A DNA stretch of 26,234 nt, taken from assembly GCA_003427395.1 (NCBI GenBank), contig BFEA01000193.1, positions 2,211,513 to 2,237,746 of the forward strand, read 5' to 3'. The DNA is from Chara braunii. Taxonomy: Eukaryota > Streptophyta > Charophyceae > Charales > Characeae. How positions within the stretch are numbered: position 1 is the first letter of the stretch; every line of letters starts with the position of its first letter. Shown piece after piece: positions 10,162 to 19,095 of the stretch. The notes beneath the pieces were generated by a model, which was not told the origin of the DNA, made no database searches, and worked only from the letters and a program-made list of their open reading frames with translations. Position numbers and translations under genes: made by a program.

Positions 10162-10305
10162 CTTGAAACCCCTGTAAACAAGGCCCTTCTCGTACAGCTG
10201 CTTGAACACCCACCAAATGCTCTCCATGAAAGAGGGGTCCAGAGTCTTATAGTCGTTCTTGAAGTCGATCCATCGGCCCATCCGGGTGATGATAGTCTCC
10301 CATTC
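10162..10305 (-). CDS. IARS1: Isoleucyl-tRNA synthetase, exon with GRWIDF and [13 protein letters not shown]
   Basis: A 48-codon phase-0 exon, acceptor TTCCAG and donor AAG|gtatgc. It encodes [20 protein letters not shown], then [20 protein letters not shown] and [17 protein letters not shown] and ME(S/T)(V/I)WWVF are hallmark blocks of the catalytic core leading into the CP1 insertion. The tail GLVYRGFK is followed in the protein by VMPYSTGC, which is exactly how the next exon begins. No frameshift or stop is present. Confidence 0.95.
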
Positions 10306-11288
10306 CTGGAAACCATTAGGATGACGATACGAGACCCCCATTAATACTGCGAGTTAGGAGAGCAGTTCAGCATATCCTACAGACAGCCCTGACTTAATAA
10401 CCAACTCTGATCCGTTTCAGCAAAAGAAGGCAATGCGAATCCAAAACAACCAGGTAGACATAAAACTTAAACCACCAGCACACGGCCATACGTCGGCCGC
10501 GGGCCCTCACCGCAAGTTTTGGAGGCCCGAAATATGACACCTGTAATAGATTAAATTTATCAACGGCGCGCCGACCCCGAACTTTTCGGAGTAGGTGACG
10601 AGTTTCTTTTCTGCAAGGCTGGGGCCGTGCACTACCGGTTTTAAGGAGCCCGCACTTAGACCCGTCAAAAACACATAGCAATACACATCGCTGAGTCGAC
10701 AGTCAAACCAGTCAGAAACACATAGATTTTGAACCCAGTAAATTCAACTGGTACACCAAAACAGAGACCATCGTATCAGGTCAACAGGCTACTCACAGGT
10801 AAACCGTCCTGATCTGTCCTTCCCTGATAAGTCCTGCTTTCTAACATGAAGAGTGCTTTCTAAGCCTTTCTTCCACTTCTTTTGAAGAGGGGAGCTTCTA
10901 ACCTGAGCTTGTAACAGGGTTCGAACTCTAGATCTGATTACTAACAGTTGACCGTGTACCATTCATCGACCAGGATGAGGTAGAAGACAACTGAATAGTT
11001 TTTTCAACATGAAGAGTGCTTTCTTCCACTTCTTTCGAAGAGGGGAGCTTCTAACCTCTGCTTGTAACAGGGTTCGAACTCTAGATCTGGTTGCTAACAG
11101 TTGAACGTGTACCATTCATCCACCAGGGTCAGGTACAAGACAACTGAACAGTTCTTTCCCCACACGGCACGAGCTACTCTCCTTCTGACGGGATCAGCAT
11201 CTTCCTTACAACACATAGTTTGTGCTTCTGGCAAAAAGCGAGACACAACTCACATTACAGGGCGGCCAGACATGTGAAAATGCCTTAC
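10306..11288 (-). other. IleRS intron, 983 bp, with two SINE copies
   Basis: The left part (10306-10840) includes a GC-rich patch at 10490-10640 without a recognised gene. The right part holds a tandem pair of tRNA-derived repeats. Confidence 0.8.
10842..11160 (-). repeat. Tandem pair of tRNA-derived SINE copies
   Basis: Two copies start AACATGAAGAGTGCTTTC on the plus strand at about 10842 and 11008. On the minus strand each begins with a tRNA-like head: ATGAATGGTACACG, then GTTCAACTGTTAG, CAGATCTAGAGTTCGAACCC (B box) and a body ending GAAGAAAGCACTCTTCATG. The copies differ at few positions, so the duplication is fairly recent or the family is young. Each unit is about 160 bp. Confidence 0.75.
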
Positions 11289-11366
11289 CTTAGAGTATCG
11301 CATGACGATGCTCCGACATTCTTCATTGTACTTGTCAATTCCCATCTGAAGGACATCATCCCTGGT
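11289..11366 (-). CDS. IARS1: Isoleucyl-tRNA synthetase, 26-codon exon (MGIDKYNEECR)
   Basis: A short phase-0 exon, acceptor GCGCAG and donor AAG|gtaagg, encoding TRDDVLQMGIDKYNEECRSI then VMRYSK. MGIDKYNEECRSIV is a conserved helix of the catalytic domain in plant and other eukaryotic cytosolic IleRS. It is separated from the preceding exon by a 3.4 kb repeat-laden intron. The frame continues without loss into the next exon at EW. Confidence 0.94.
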
Positions 11367-11439
11367 CTGCGCACAGGAAAAAAACACGATGTCTCACTTC
11401 ATAGCCCCGAACATTTTCATTTTCACCAGAAAGAAACTA

Positions 11440-11806
11440 GTCTAACGTGGGTTCCCTGCTCAGTGCCTGGATCCCATCAAGCCCATTACGAGCATTTCAC
11501 ACCCATATTTGCACGCGTCCATCTGCAGCATCTGATATGGGCTTCCCCGCTCGACCACCTGGATCCCACATAAAGTCAAAGCCATTCGGCACCTGATGCG
11601 GGTGCTTGAATCCGAATGTCGTCTAACATGAGCTCCCTGCTCGGTGGCTGGATCCCATCGAGCCCATTATGACCCATCCACCCCCATATTTGCACACGTC
11701 GAACTGATGCAGCATCTGATTATGGATTACCGCGCTCGACTGCCTGGATCCCACAAAGTCAGAGCCATTCAGCACCTGATACGGGCACTTGGATCCGAAT
11801 GTCCAG
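11440..11806. repeat. Tandem duplication, about 181-bp unit, two copies
   Basis: Copy 1 (about 11440-11620) and copy 2 (about 11621-11806) both read GTCTAAC(G/A)TG, then CTGCTC(A/G)GTG, CTGGATCCCATC, CCCATATTTGCAC, CTGGATCCCAC and GGCACCTGAT-type blocks. CTGGATCCCA also recurs inside each unit. Confidence 0.85.
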
Positions 11807-11929
11807 TTTCTTCCTTCTTTGCTTCAGGTGAATCCAGATACAATCAGATGAACAGAACAAAATAATCCTCAAGTACCTGGGGCCGGTCATAAAAAAGATA
11901 TCTCACGGCTGTCGCCCTTTTTGAAAGGG

Positions 11930-11930
<1 letters not shown>

Positions 11931-11968
<38 letters not shown>
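11931..11968. repeat. Poly(A) tract
   Basis: 38 uninterrupted A on the plus strand. No clear SINE or LINE body was identified beside it. Confidence 0.95.
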
Positions 11969-11970
<2 letters not shown>

Positions 11971-12365
11971 GACACCCGTTGGCCCGTAGAAAACACCTCC
12001 AAACCCGCCATCACATTCCCACAAAACACATTTAGAAAACGGACCCAGATTCCTGCTTTACCGGCCACACAAACTCGACCCATCTCAATTGGGGCTCCGA
12101 GACCAATGAGTTTACAGACTTCACCCACTAGGATTACCAAACAGCTCCGCATCAGTGCAGTCACACAACAGTGTGTAGCAGTTACACTTTTATCCTCAGG
12201 TTATTAAAACCACGATGAAACCACCTAGTCACATGTGGGCAGATCTGTCTTCAAATTAGCCGCAAGCCTAATGCCAACTCTATGATGCATCTCACAAACT
12301 TCACATCGCCACATGATCAACACATCTACGGGCAAACATCTACTAAAGGTATGCAGCATATCACC

Positions 12366-12433
<68 letters not shown>

Positions 12434-12478
12434 NNNNNNNNNNNNNNNNNNNNNNNNNNNNNNNNNNNNNNNNNNNNN

Positions 12479-12546
<68 letters not shown>
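12366..12546. repeat. (CT)n - assembly gap - (CA)n compound microsatellite
   Basis: (CT)n runs to 12433, N fills 12434-12478, then CT resumes and switches to (CA)n up to 12546. The gap length is probably an estimate. Open frames across it are meaningless. Confidence 0.98.
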
Positions 12547-12547
<1 letters not shown>

Positions 12548-13504
12548 CTGTAGTCTGGTGCATTGAATGCCTTAGCACTGCCCGGCCCTGAGAATATTCC
12601 ATCTAGTGGATGCCTTTCAACTGCCCAACATCCACACTCCTTCAGTATGGGAGGACCACGTCCCTTAGGCGGGAGAGTGGGAGCCGGTACCATAACTAGG
12701 ACGTGGGATAGAGAGTACGACTGTCCTCAAGAGTCACAGGTCACTGCCATCCATACCCTACCAATTCTCTTTCTTTGGGAACGTGCCATCACTTACAGCG
12801 GCCTAAATTTTTGGCAGAGAGCAACAGCTTATGTGTGATTGAGGGCCTCATTTCCTTTTTGCTTCGTTCATTCTGGCGTTCCACCATCAAAGTTGTGACA
12901 CTGTCAACCCACGGACCTCTCAGCCTGTCAGACCGTTAGTTTGTAAATTCGCAGCGCGTCATAGACGATGACAATCCACTCCTTTAGGCACTCAATCTTC
13001 ATAAGCCGGTATCATCAGTTTTTTTGTTTTTTCCACATATTCGTTGACGTTACTTTTCCTCCTCCCCAGGTATATTGATGCTCTCGACTTGCACTATTCT
13101 CCTCCTCCTTGGGATTGTATTTGTCCCGGCATCAGGCCTGCCTTGACAACGACGCCCCTGTGAACTGTTGTGTGATCCACTCATCCCGCACGCATACAGG
13201 TAAACGACTATTCTTGTCATCCAGCTGTCAGGCGTTGGATTGATGACTCTTCTCATTGGTCACCCAGGTCTCCGATGGTTGCTTCCATCCTCCAACACAC
13301 AGGCGGTTTCAGATGAGATCATCCTCCTCGTCCGGCACACAGGTTTGGATGATAATCGGCGAGCAGGTTTCGGACCAACGTACGAGGAGATGGTTCGATG
13401 GGTGTTTTTTCTACGATTCCTGTACTCCCACCTGATCTAAGACCAATGATCCATGTTAATGATGGTCCATTCACAAACTCTGATTAAAAATGCAAAGAGA
13501 TCCA

Positions 13505-13822
13505 GTTGTTGCCCCTTCTCTTTTTCGCCCTGTGGATCCTCCACGGCCAACCATATCAGGTTTTCAGTTCGTCTGATCTGTTCCTTGAGTCAACATCGCC
13601 ACACACCCTGGAAAAGGAGACCGTTGAATTTGCTGCCCACACCTCAGAACAGTGGTTCTGCCGGAGATGGACGAGAGAGCCAGTTGTTGTCCCTTTTCAT
13701 GGCTGGTAGTCACATCCGGTTTTCAGTTCGTTTGCTGTGTGTTCCTTTAGTCAACATCGCCGCACACCTTAGAAAATGAGACCGTTCAATTCGCTGCCCA
13801 CCTCAGAATGGTGGTCCCGGCT
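13505..13822. repeat. Tandem duplication, about 178-bp period
   Basis: Copy 1 (13505-13666) and copy 2 (13683-13822) share TTGTTG(C/T)CCCTT, GGTTTTCAGTTCGT, GTCAACATCGCC(A/G)CACACC, GAGACCGTT(G/C)AATT and CTGCCCAC...CTCAGAA. Divergence is about 15 percent. Confidence 0.85.
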
Positions 13823-13866
13823 GTTCAGGTAGGTGCGGTCCTCGGATTGAAAGGAGTTCCTGCCTG

Positions 13867-14335
13867 GCAATTTCTAGATGTGTGCGTGCACGCATATGGC
13901 AATTTCTAGATGTGTGAGTGCGTGCATGTGGCAATTTCTAGATGTGTGTGCGCGTGCATGTGTGTGAACAACCCTATTTTGGCAATTTGTAGATCCGTGC
14001 ATGCGTCCATATGCGGTTCCGCTGATAAGGCCGAAGGAGTTCAGCCTTATCAGGTTTTCAGTCCTGTGTGTGTGTTCGCCACCACCCACAGCCAACAACT
14101 AGATACATCCCAAAAGATCAAATCTCCAGTCAGTCCACAATAACACAGACAGAATTATCTTCGGATTGAAGGAGTTGCTGGCAATTTGTAGATTGTGTGT
14201 GTGCGTACACATTTGCGAACAACCTTTTGCGTTCCTGCATGGTGTGTTTTCGCCACCGCCCACAGCCAACAACTAGATACATATTCCAAAAAGATCAATT
14301 CTCCAGTCAGCCCACGATAACACAGACAGAATTAT
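13867..14335. repeat. Nested iterations: GGCAATTTCTAGATGTG units and a 178-bp duplication
   Basis: GGCAATTT(C/G)TAGAT is repeated at about 13867, 13898, 13930 and 13980, and again at 14178, each followed by a (T/C)GTG-rich tract. The block GCCACC(A/G)CCCACAGCCAACA, with ATACAT and CTCCAGTCAG(T/C)CCAC after it, occurs at about 14080 and 14258. A further short duplication (ATGTCATTACCCTTACCTTG) lies at 14468 and 14549. Confidence 0.8.
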
Positions 14336-14779
14336 CTTTTGAAAGATCGGGTGTACCCTATTCACACTTCACATATGATGGTGCCACGTGCATTTCCAGG
14401 ACAACAAGTGAACCAACAAGTGAACCACGGCTCCTCTCCTTCCTTATCCTTCCTTGCAACAACAACCATGTCATTACCCTTACCTTGCAAGTATCTTCTG
14501 AAAGGTCAGGTGTTTTCGTTCATTTCTGGACTTCTCATCAACAAAAACCATGTCATTACCCTTACCTTGCAAGTATCACACGCACCTCAAGAATTTGAAG
14601 GTCTCACCTTTACATTACAATGAACAAGACCAGCAGATCACCACCGGGGATTGTTTATTAGAGTCTTTGGGAGCTCACACCTGTCATCCTCCCATTCCTA
14701 GGCAAGGATTTCTTTCCATACCGTCAAAAAAAAAAAAAAAAAAAAAAAAAAGAGAGAAGAGGACCAGAGACTCTCCTAC

Positions 14780-14893
14780 CTTGATGTTAAGCTTCTGGTC
14801 AATCTCATACTCAACGGGTAGACCATGGCAGTCCCAACCAAACCGCCTCGTCACGTGATGCCCCGTCGTAGTCTGGTACCTTGTAACGATGTC
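14780..14893 (-). CDS. IARS1: Isoleucyl-tRNA synthetase, Rossmann-fold exon (DIVTRY...KLNIK)
   Basis: A 38-codon phase-0 exon between an AACAG acceptor and AAG|gtagga donor. It encodes [20 protein letters not shown] followed by [18 protein letters not shown]. The [10 protein letters not shown] stretch is one of the most conserved blocks in Ile/Val/Leu-tRNA synthetases and lines the amino-acid and adenylate pocket. Its first residue joins directly to the lysine ending the HYGH exon, as in the family. [15 protein letters not shown] fits eukaryotic cytosolic enzymes better than the bacterial or organellar form. A poly(A) tract of about 25 bases lies 29 bases downstream of the donor in gene sense as poly(T), unusually close to a splice site. 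Confidence 0.95.
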
Positions 14894-15189
14894 CTGTTCA
14901 GGCAACACGAGGGGGGAAGATAGGCCAATCTTTGCGTCACACACCACACACCAGAACAATCTCCACCACACACCAACATGCGAAAGGCCTCCTTGGCGCA
15001 TCAAGCACATGCAAAAGCATGAAAAACTACTCAACGGGCGGTTCTTCCTCAAACAAAACTACTGTAGTCATGCAAAAGACAACACCACTACAGTCCCCTT
15101 CACAAAATCCATGTAGGCATCCGTACTGAGCACACGACAGCAGTGACCCCACCCCATTAAGACGGCAATCCACCACGACCCTGGACATA

Positions 15190-15358
15190 CCCCTTTGGGC
15201 ATTTAACTTAGACTTTCCTGGCTGCAATTTCGGCGTTTTTGGAATCGAAACCATCAGGGCTTACCGGGTTTCTCACCAGTAGGGACCTGATGATTTCAGT
15301 TGGAAAGAAGGCCGAAATTGCGGCCAGGAACATCGGAAGTTAAATGCCCAAAGGAGAG
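15190..15358. mobile_element. Foldback (MITE-like) hairpin, about 170 bp
   Basis: The left arm CCTTTGGGCATTTAACTT, then CCTGGCTGCAATTTCGGC, is inverted on the right as GCCGAAATTGCGGCCAGGAA, then AAGTTAAATGCCCAAAGG. Pairing continues inward to CCATCAGG/CCTGATGA, leaving a loop of about 20 bases. The arms are about 75-80 bases with roughly 80 percent complementarity. No clear target-site duplication is visible. It is classified by structure only. Confidence 0.7.
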
Positions 15359-15387
15359 AGTAATCCTCCTCCGAGCAGCTGCGACTT

Positions 15388-15487
15388 TCTTTTTTCTTTT
15401 TTTCTTGTTTTTTTTTTATGAAGAAGCACAAGCCCCATCTATTCTGGGGGGCATCAGTCCGGTTGCTTATTACCAGCAAGCAGAAAT
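15388..15487 (-). repeat. A-tailed short repeat family, copy d (minus)
   Basis: On the minus strand it reads CTTGCTGGTAATAAGCAACC, then GGACTGATGCCCCCCAGAAT and AGATGGGGC, followed by an A-rich tail with scattered G and C. It is inverted relative to the other copies, confirming that the A-rich side belongs to the element. Confidence 0.75.
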
Positions 15488-15579
15488 CAAGTACAAGTAT
15501 TTAGACGAGCGTGACTTCAGTTCTGTTACGATTAAATTTTCACTCTGTTTACAAAGGAACACAATCAACTCCCACATAC

Positions 15580-15655
15580 CTTGATGGTCCCCGCGAGAAT
15601 GTGACCATAATGTGGCAGACCTGTGGCAAACGGTGGTCCATCATAGAAGACGTAC
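15580..15655 (-). CDS. IARS1: Isoleucyl-tRNA synthetase, exon with HYGH catalytic motif
   Basis: This is the most upstream exon I can identify of a cytosolic-type isoleucyl-tRNA synthetase, the class I enzyme that charges tRNA-Ile. It reads [18 protein letters not shown] then ILAGTIK. The HYGH tetrad is the family's version of the class I HIGH motif that binds ATP, and the [10 protein letters not shown] segment before it is diagnostic for IleRS. The exon starts after a CTCAG acceptor with one base completing a codon, and ends AAG|gtatgt. The preceding exon(s), encoding the N-terminus, should lie above 15655. I did not recognise them anywhere up to 26234, so that intron is either longer than 10 kb or holds a divergent exon I missed. 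The symbol follows the animal cytosolic gene name; the identification rests on motifs, not on a search. Confidence 0.95.
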
Positions 15656-15975
15656 CTGAGCAGAACAAAATGAAACAGTGCAGCACAGAACGGAATCAAG
15701 CAGCGCAAAGCTCTGGTGAGAATGGAAAACGACCAGCTCCCTCTCAACTCAGAGAAATACAACACAGCAGGAAAAATCGAGAAACTGACCATACCTTGAA
15801 TTACTGAAAACTCTGTAACTTGATGATGTTACATTATCAAAGGGACGATGTACCCCGTTTCCAGCAGGTGCTGCTCCCCACCAATAGATTGGAGCCATCA
15901 ACACTGCGAGGGCTGCTAGCGGAGGCTGCTCCTACCAACTCCGCTAGCAGGTACTCTCGCGCTAATGGCGCTTTC

Positions 15976-16060
15976 ATGAAGAAGAAGAAGAAGAAGAAGA
16001 AGAAGAAGAAGAAGAAGAAGAAGAAGAAGAAGAAGAAGAAGAAGAAAGAAGAAGAAGAAA
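15976..16060. repeat. (GAA)n microsatellite
   Basis: About 27 GAA/AAG units. The lysine-rich open frame through it is spurious. Confidence 0.97.
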
Positions 16061-16133
16061 CTGACCAGCTCCCTCAACTCCGAGATATAGGATCAAACAG
16101 CGCAACACATTAAGCTCAAACAAACAATGGGCC

Positions 16134-16266
16134 TCGCTCCATGACACAACACTCTACCTGCACTCGGACGCTTTTTCAAGCAGGTACATTCAGACGAGTC
16201 CAACACCTTGAATGTATCTAGTCCGAAAGGCGTCCAAATGCATGTTGAGTGTTGTGTAGTGGAGCG
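16134..16266. mobile_element. Foldback hairpin, about 133 bp
   Basis: The left arm CGCTCCATGACACAACACTC, with GGACGC.TTTC and TACATTCA further in, is inverted on the right (TGAATGTA, GGCGTCC, GAGTGTTGTGTAGTGGAGCG). The arms are about 60 bases with roughly 75-80 percent pairing and a loop of about a dozen bases. This is a compact MITE- or miRNA-precursor-like hairpin. No target-site duplication was seen. Confidence 0.65.
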
Positions 16267-16708
16267 AGGACCAATGTCCAGCAACAGAAATGAACCACTC
16301 ATGGAGGAGGGGAGCGGGGAGATATAGGAGGAAGGAAAGAGTGGAACCTTTTTTCACAAGGTTCAGGTGAAGTGGACGATGACAGGAAAAATGTCTTGAT
16401 AGGATTGAAAAAAAAAATACCCGTCCCTTGCATAACATGCTAAGTCGTGTCCTGAACCAGAGCCCGAAAGCATCTAGCAGATCAGCAGGACATCACAGTT
16501 CCATGGATAGTAACCGAGGTGTACTATGGTTATGGAGGAAGGATAGGAGGAACCCTGAAGAAGAGCCAGGACCTGGAGGAGGGTGTGGGTTGCAGTAGTC
16601 CACCCCTTGGGCAGGTGACTACCGGGGCCGCGAGGGTAAAGCATACTAAAGCCGTTTCTCTAAGTTCTCTTCTCTTTCCCCTTCCCTTCCCCTATCCTCC
16701 TCCTCCAA

Positions 16709-16727
16709 CCCCCCCCCCCCCCCCCCC
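16709..16727. repeat. Poly(C) run
   Basis: About 18-19 consecutive C within a pyrimidine-rich tract. Confidence 0.95.
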
Positions 16728-16747
16728 TCTCTTTCCATGTTTTGGAC

Positions 16748-16831
16748 ACATGCTTGCCGGTGATAAGCAACCGGACTGATGCCCCCCCAGAATAGAAGGG
16801 GCGGTGTTGTTAGACAAAAAAAAAAAAAAAA
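16748..16831 (+). repeat. A-tailed short repeat family, copy e
   Basis: CATGCTTGCCGGTGATAAGC, then AACCGGACTGATGCCCCCCC and AGAATAG, ending GTTGTTAGAC and then about 16 A. Together with copy a it gives the best consensus. The ACATGCTTGC.GGTGAT 5' part is shared with copy a. Confidence 0.8.
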
Positions 16832-17254
16832 TTGCTGCGTCGTTCCGGACAGGGTTTCCAGACATTAATTCCCACCAGAATGTTTCTAGTGGAGGCTGGA
16901 CCTGGCCAGTGAGCCTCGACCAAGCCTCCTGCACCTGGCCGGTGAGCCTCCTACCAAGCCTCCTGCACACCCTGGTGGATGTAAGGGACAACTGGGGGCG
17001 TCTCCCCACTTGTGTAAATACATAAATAAATAAAACTATTTTCAAAAACAAAAGGAATGTTTTTAGTGGAGACTTTAGACCCGAGGTGGCACGCACTCGA
17101 CAAGATGGCCAACTGCGGGGCGATCGTCCTTTCCCAACTCTTCGCCACAGACTTTCCCTACCTTCTTTTTTTTTCCGTCTTGAGCTGACCGGCCCCAGGC
17201 AATTCAGAAATATTTGGTTTAATCAAATGAGCTGAGTCTTCTTGTAAATATATA

Positions 17255-17321
17255 TTCACAACCCCTCGTTTGTTATCCTCTTCTCCCTCTCTGCCTACGG
17301 TTTACCAGGCAGCTCTGTTTG
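17255..17321 (+). repeat. SINE body fragment (pair with 25331-25397)
   Basis: The segment CACAACCCCTCGTTTGTTAT, then CCTCTTCTCCCTCTCTGCCT and ACGGTTTACCAGGCAGCTCT, matches the minus strand of 25331-25397 at about 90 percent or better. The tRNA-like head and hammerhead-like part of that element are absent here, so this copy is a 3' fragment. Confidence 0.8.
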
Positions 17322-17345
17322 TGACGATATATATATATATCGTCA
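17322..17345. repeat. Perfect AT-core palindrome
   Basis: A 24-base perfect palindrome, TGACGA-(TA)n-TCGTCA, is extended by an imperfect outer pair (TTTGTGAC / ATTGTCACAG). It can extrude as a cruciform. Confidence 0.85.
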
Positions 17346-17615
17346 TATTGTCACAGAACTATTGACTAAGAGCGCAAACACGTGAAGTAGAAGAAGAAAT
17401 CAGATGAGAGAAGAAAAGAAAAAAATGAAAGGACAGACAGGCAAAGAGACAGACAAACCAGAAAGACACAAAACAGTGTCTTCTTCTTCTTTGTTTGTGA
17501 ATTCTTATTTTTTTCAGTGTTTCATTTTTTTTTTAACACTGAACAAAGGACTTATCAGAAACAAAGACACATTGAAATCATTCAATTTCTCAGTTCTTCT
17601 TACTCTCCTCCACTT

Positions 17616-17730
17616 CGCCTCTCACGTACAAGGTTCGCCACGTTGATGAAGTTGAGTGCGAGCTGCCCCCATCCCCGTATGCCATAACAGCCCACTTGCA
17701 CACTGTGGGAAGGAGGCAGAGTAAAGGGAG
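17616..17730 (+). repeat. Dispersed repeat, copy 2 (pair with 1310-1430)
   Basis: Matches 1310-1430 through CGCCTCTCACGTACAAGG, GCCACGTTGATG, GCCATAACAGCCCACTTGCA and GAGGCAGAGTAAAG. Confidence 0.75.
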
Positions 17731-17790
17731 AAGTTTTAAACAGAAGGAAGAGAGGAGCAGAAAAGGAAAACCGATAGGCAAAGGGAAGGT

Positions 17791-18079
17791 GACACAACTT
17801 CTTCTTTCTTTTACTGTATGATTCTTTCTTTCACAGTTTTGCAGTTTTGGTGAAGGGTCTACCACATTCGCTTTTCAGTGCACCTGCACTTCCTTCTTTA
17901 CTTTTTATTCTCATTTTCACCCTTCTGACTTTTTCTTTGAGGGTGTTAGGGTGCGGGGTACAAACAAAGTAAAATGACACAAACTTCTTTCTTTTACTCC
18001 ATTCTTCTTTCACTGTCTTGCAGTTTTAGTGAAGGGTCTCCCACTTTTGTACACTTTTTTCAGTGCACCTGCACCTTTT
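17791..18079. repeat. Direct repeat pair at the end of the retroelement/Josephin tract
   Basis: Two copies of about 105 bases (17791-17895 and 17976-18079) share GACACAA.CTTCTTTCTTTT, TCTTGCAGTTTT.GTGAAGGG-type sequence, and TTTCAGTGCACCTGCAC. They sit just beyond the 3' end of the minus-strand coding remnant. They could be a terminal repeat (PLEs have pseudo-LTRs) or a local duplication. Confidence 0.7.
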
Positions 18080-18081
18080 TG

Positions 18082-19095
18082 TTAAGGTCCAAGGTACATC
18101 TGAGTAAGACCCTCACGACAGATAGGACAACTATCATAAGGATGCGGACGATGGTAGCAGCCCTCCCACCGATCTATAGGACGAAGACTATTCAGACAAG
18201 CAACCTCAACACAGCAGGAGCCAGGACAGCTAGCATCAACCATACCTCTAAAGCATGCACGGCAGAGGGCATGCCAGTTGCAGGCCATGACGATTGTGGG
18301 GCATTCACCATCACAGTTAAGTGCACATTCGCTATAGCACCCGCAAGCACAGATGGGACATACTGCATTTGTATGTAGAGGATGTTCACAATCCGGATAT
18401 AAGTGGCATCCCTGCAGACAGCGGGCCCAAAAAATAATACGGTTGTAGTGACGTCGACAAAGTCGATGCTTTCCACAGCCAAGTGTAACTGTGTCAGTGG
18501 CTGCACAAAGAAAGAGGTCACAAACGGTTAGTGCAGAATGTGGGGGACTGAAGCAGGCACGGTGACAGACACGGAGGTAGGCTCGGAGACAGACAGAGAC
18601 AGGCATGGAGACAGGTGCGGAGGCAGGCACAAAGATGGGCGCAGAGGCGGGCACGAAAGTACATGAGGTACCCATAGGGTCAATAACCTGGAAGGAGACA
18701 GACACAGAAACAGGCACGGAGACAGGTGTGAAGGCAGGCACAGAGATGGATGCAGAGGCAGGCACGGAAGTACACGAGGTACCCATAGGGTCAATAACCT
18801 GGAACAGTTGCAGATTAGGGTAATTATGCACGAGATCACAGATGGCAGTAATAGTTTGCACCATAGCACCGCCATTCCATAATTCCCAAGAACCAGAGGC
18901 ACNGACAAGAGCGGTGTAATGGCCAGGAGTATGTAGAGTGTAGGCACAAACGTCCGAATAGTGGTCCGGGTCACCCCCCGAAAGGGTATGCTGCATATCA
19001 AGTTGGCGCCTTATCAATGCAGTCTCCACAACAGAGACATTGAATCCCCCATGTCGAGTGTAGTTAGTATCGTGTGAGGGATGTTGAGTCGGGCT
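18082..19095 (-). pseudogene. Josephin-like deubiquitinase C-terminal half plus RING-like Cys-rich tail
   Basis: Open from the 19.1 kb duplication to a stop near 18082. The start reads NYTRHGGFNVSVVETALIRR, matching the Josephin block (N.d..GfFsvqVi..AL). About 50 residues on comes GHYTALV.ASGSWELWN. Taking the His as 0, the Trp is at +11 and the Asn at +15. These are the offsets of the catalytic His, Trp and Asn in ataxin-3 Josephin domains. A 37-residue VIDPMGTSCT-led repeat (two copies) links to a Cys/His-rich tail. There C-x2-H-x2-C-x2-H (LGCGKHRLCRRHY) with CPIC, and C-x3-C-x6-C-x2-H-x2-C-x2-C (CDGECPTIVMACNWHALCRACF), resemble two RING-type fingers, and a last DSCPIC follows. Ubiquitin hydrolase plus E3-like fingers in one chain is inferred. 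One ambiguous base (18903) falls beside the His box. Confidence 0.6.
18585..18805 (-). repeat. 111-bp in-frame tandem repeat in the linker
   Basis: GAGGTACCCATAGGGTCAAT and the following AACCTGGAA recur at 18665 and 18776, a period of 111 bp (37 codons). It encodes VIDPMGTSC(T)xVPAS followed by Val/Ser/Pro-rich dipeptide iterations. The length keeps frame. Confidence 0.85.

Larger units (their letters stand above)
11367..14779 (-). other. IleRS intron, 3.4 kb, tandem duplications and assembly gap
   Basis: This intron holds a duplicated unit of about 181 bp (11.44-11.81 kb), a long A tract, the (CT)n-gap-(CA)n tract, and a 1.1 kb zone of nested duplications (13.5-14.6 kb). The stretch 12550-13450 shows no supportable gene, only short ACACAGG(C/T)-spaced iterations near 13260-13350. 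Confidence 0.8.
14894..15579 (-). other. IleRS intron, 686 bp, with foldback and A-tailed repeat
   Basis: Holds the hairpin element at 15190-15358 and copy d of the A-tailed repeat immediately beside it. The rest (14900-15180) is unremarkable. Confidence 0.85.
15656..18060. other. Gene-poor interval upstream of the HYGH exon
   Basis: This interval should be intron sequence of the synthetase unless the gene starts here. I searched both strands by eye for the N-terminal IleRS block (EE..L.FW...AF..QL..TEG) and did not find it. It contains an (AAG)n tract, a second foldback, a poly(C) run, copy e of the A-tailed repeat, a SINE body fragment, a dispersed repeat and a direct repeat pair. Confidence 0.6.

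Noticed and set aside
12282-12693. Open frames across the N gap
   Set aside because: Products of (CT)n, N and (CA)n with no real sequence support.
18082-19029. USP (peptidase C19) reading of the GHYTALV box
   Set aside because: The His-Trp-Asn spacing (+11, +15) and the upstream GGFNVSVVETAL block fit Josephin better; no USP Cys box (GL.N.GNTC) was found.
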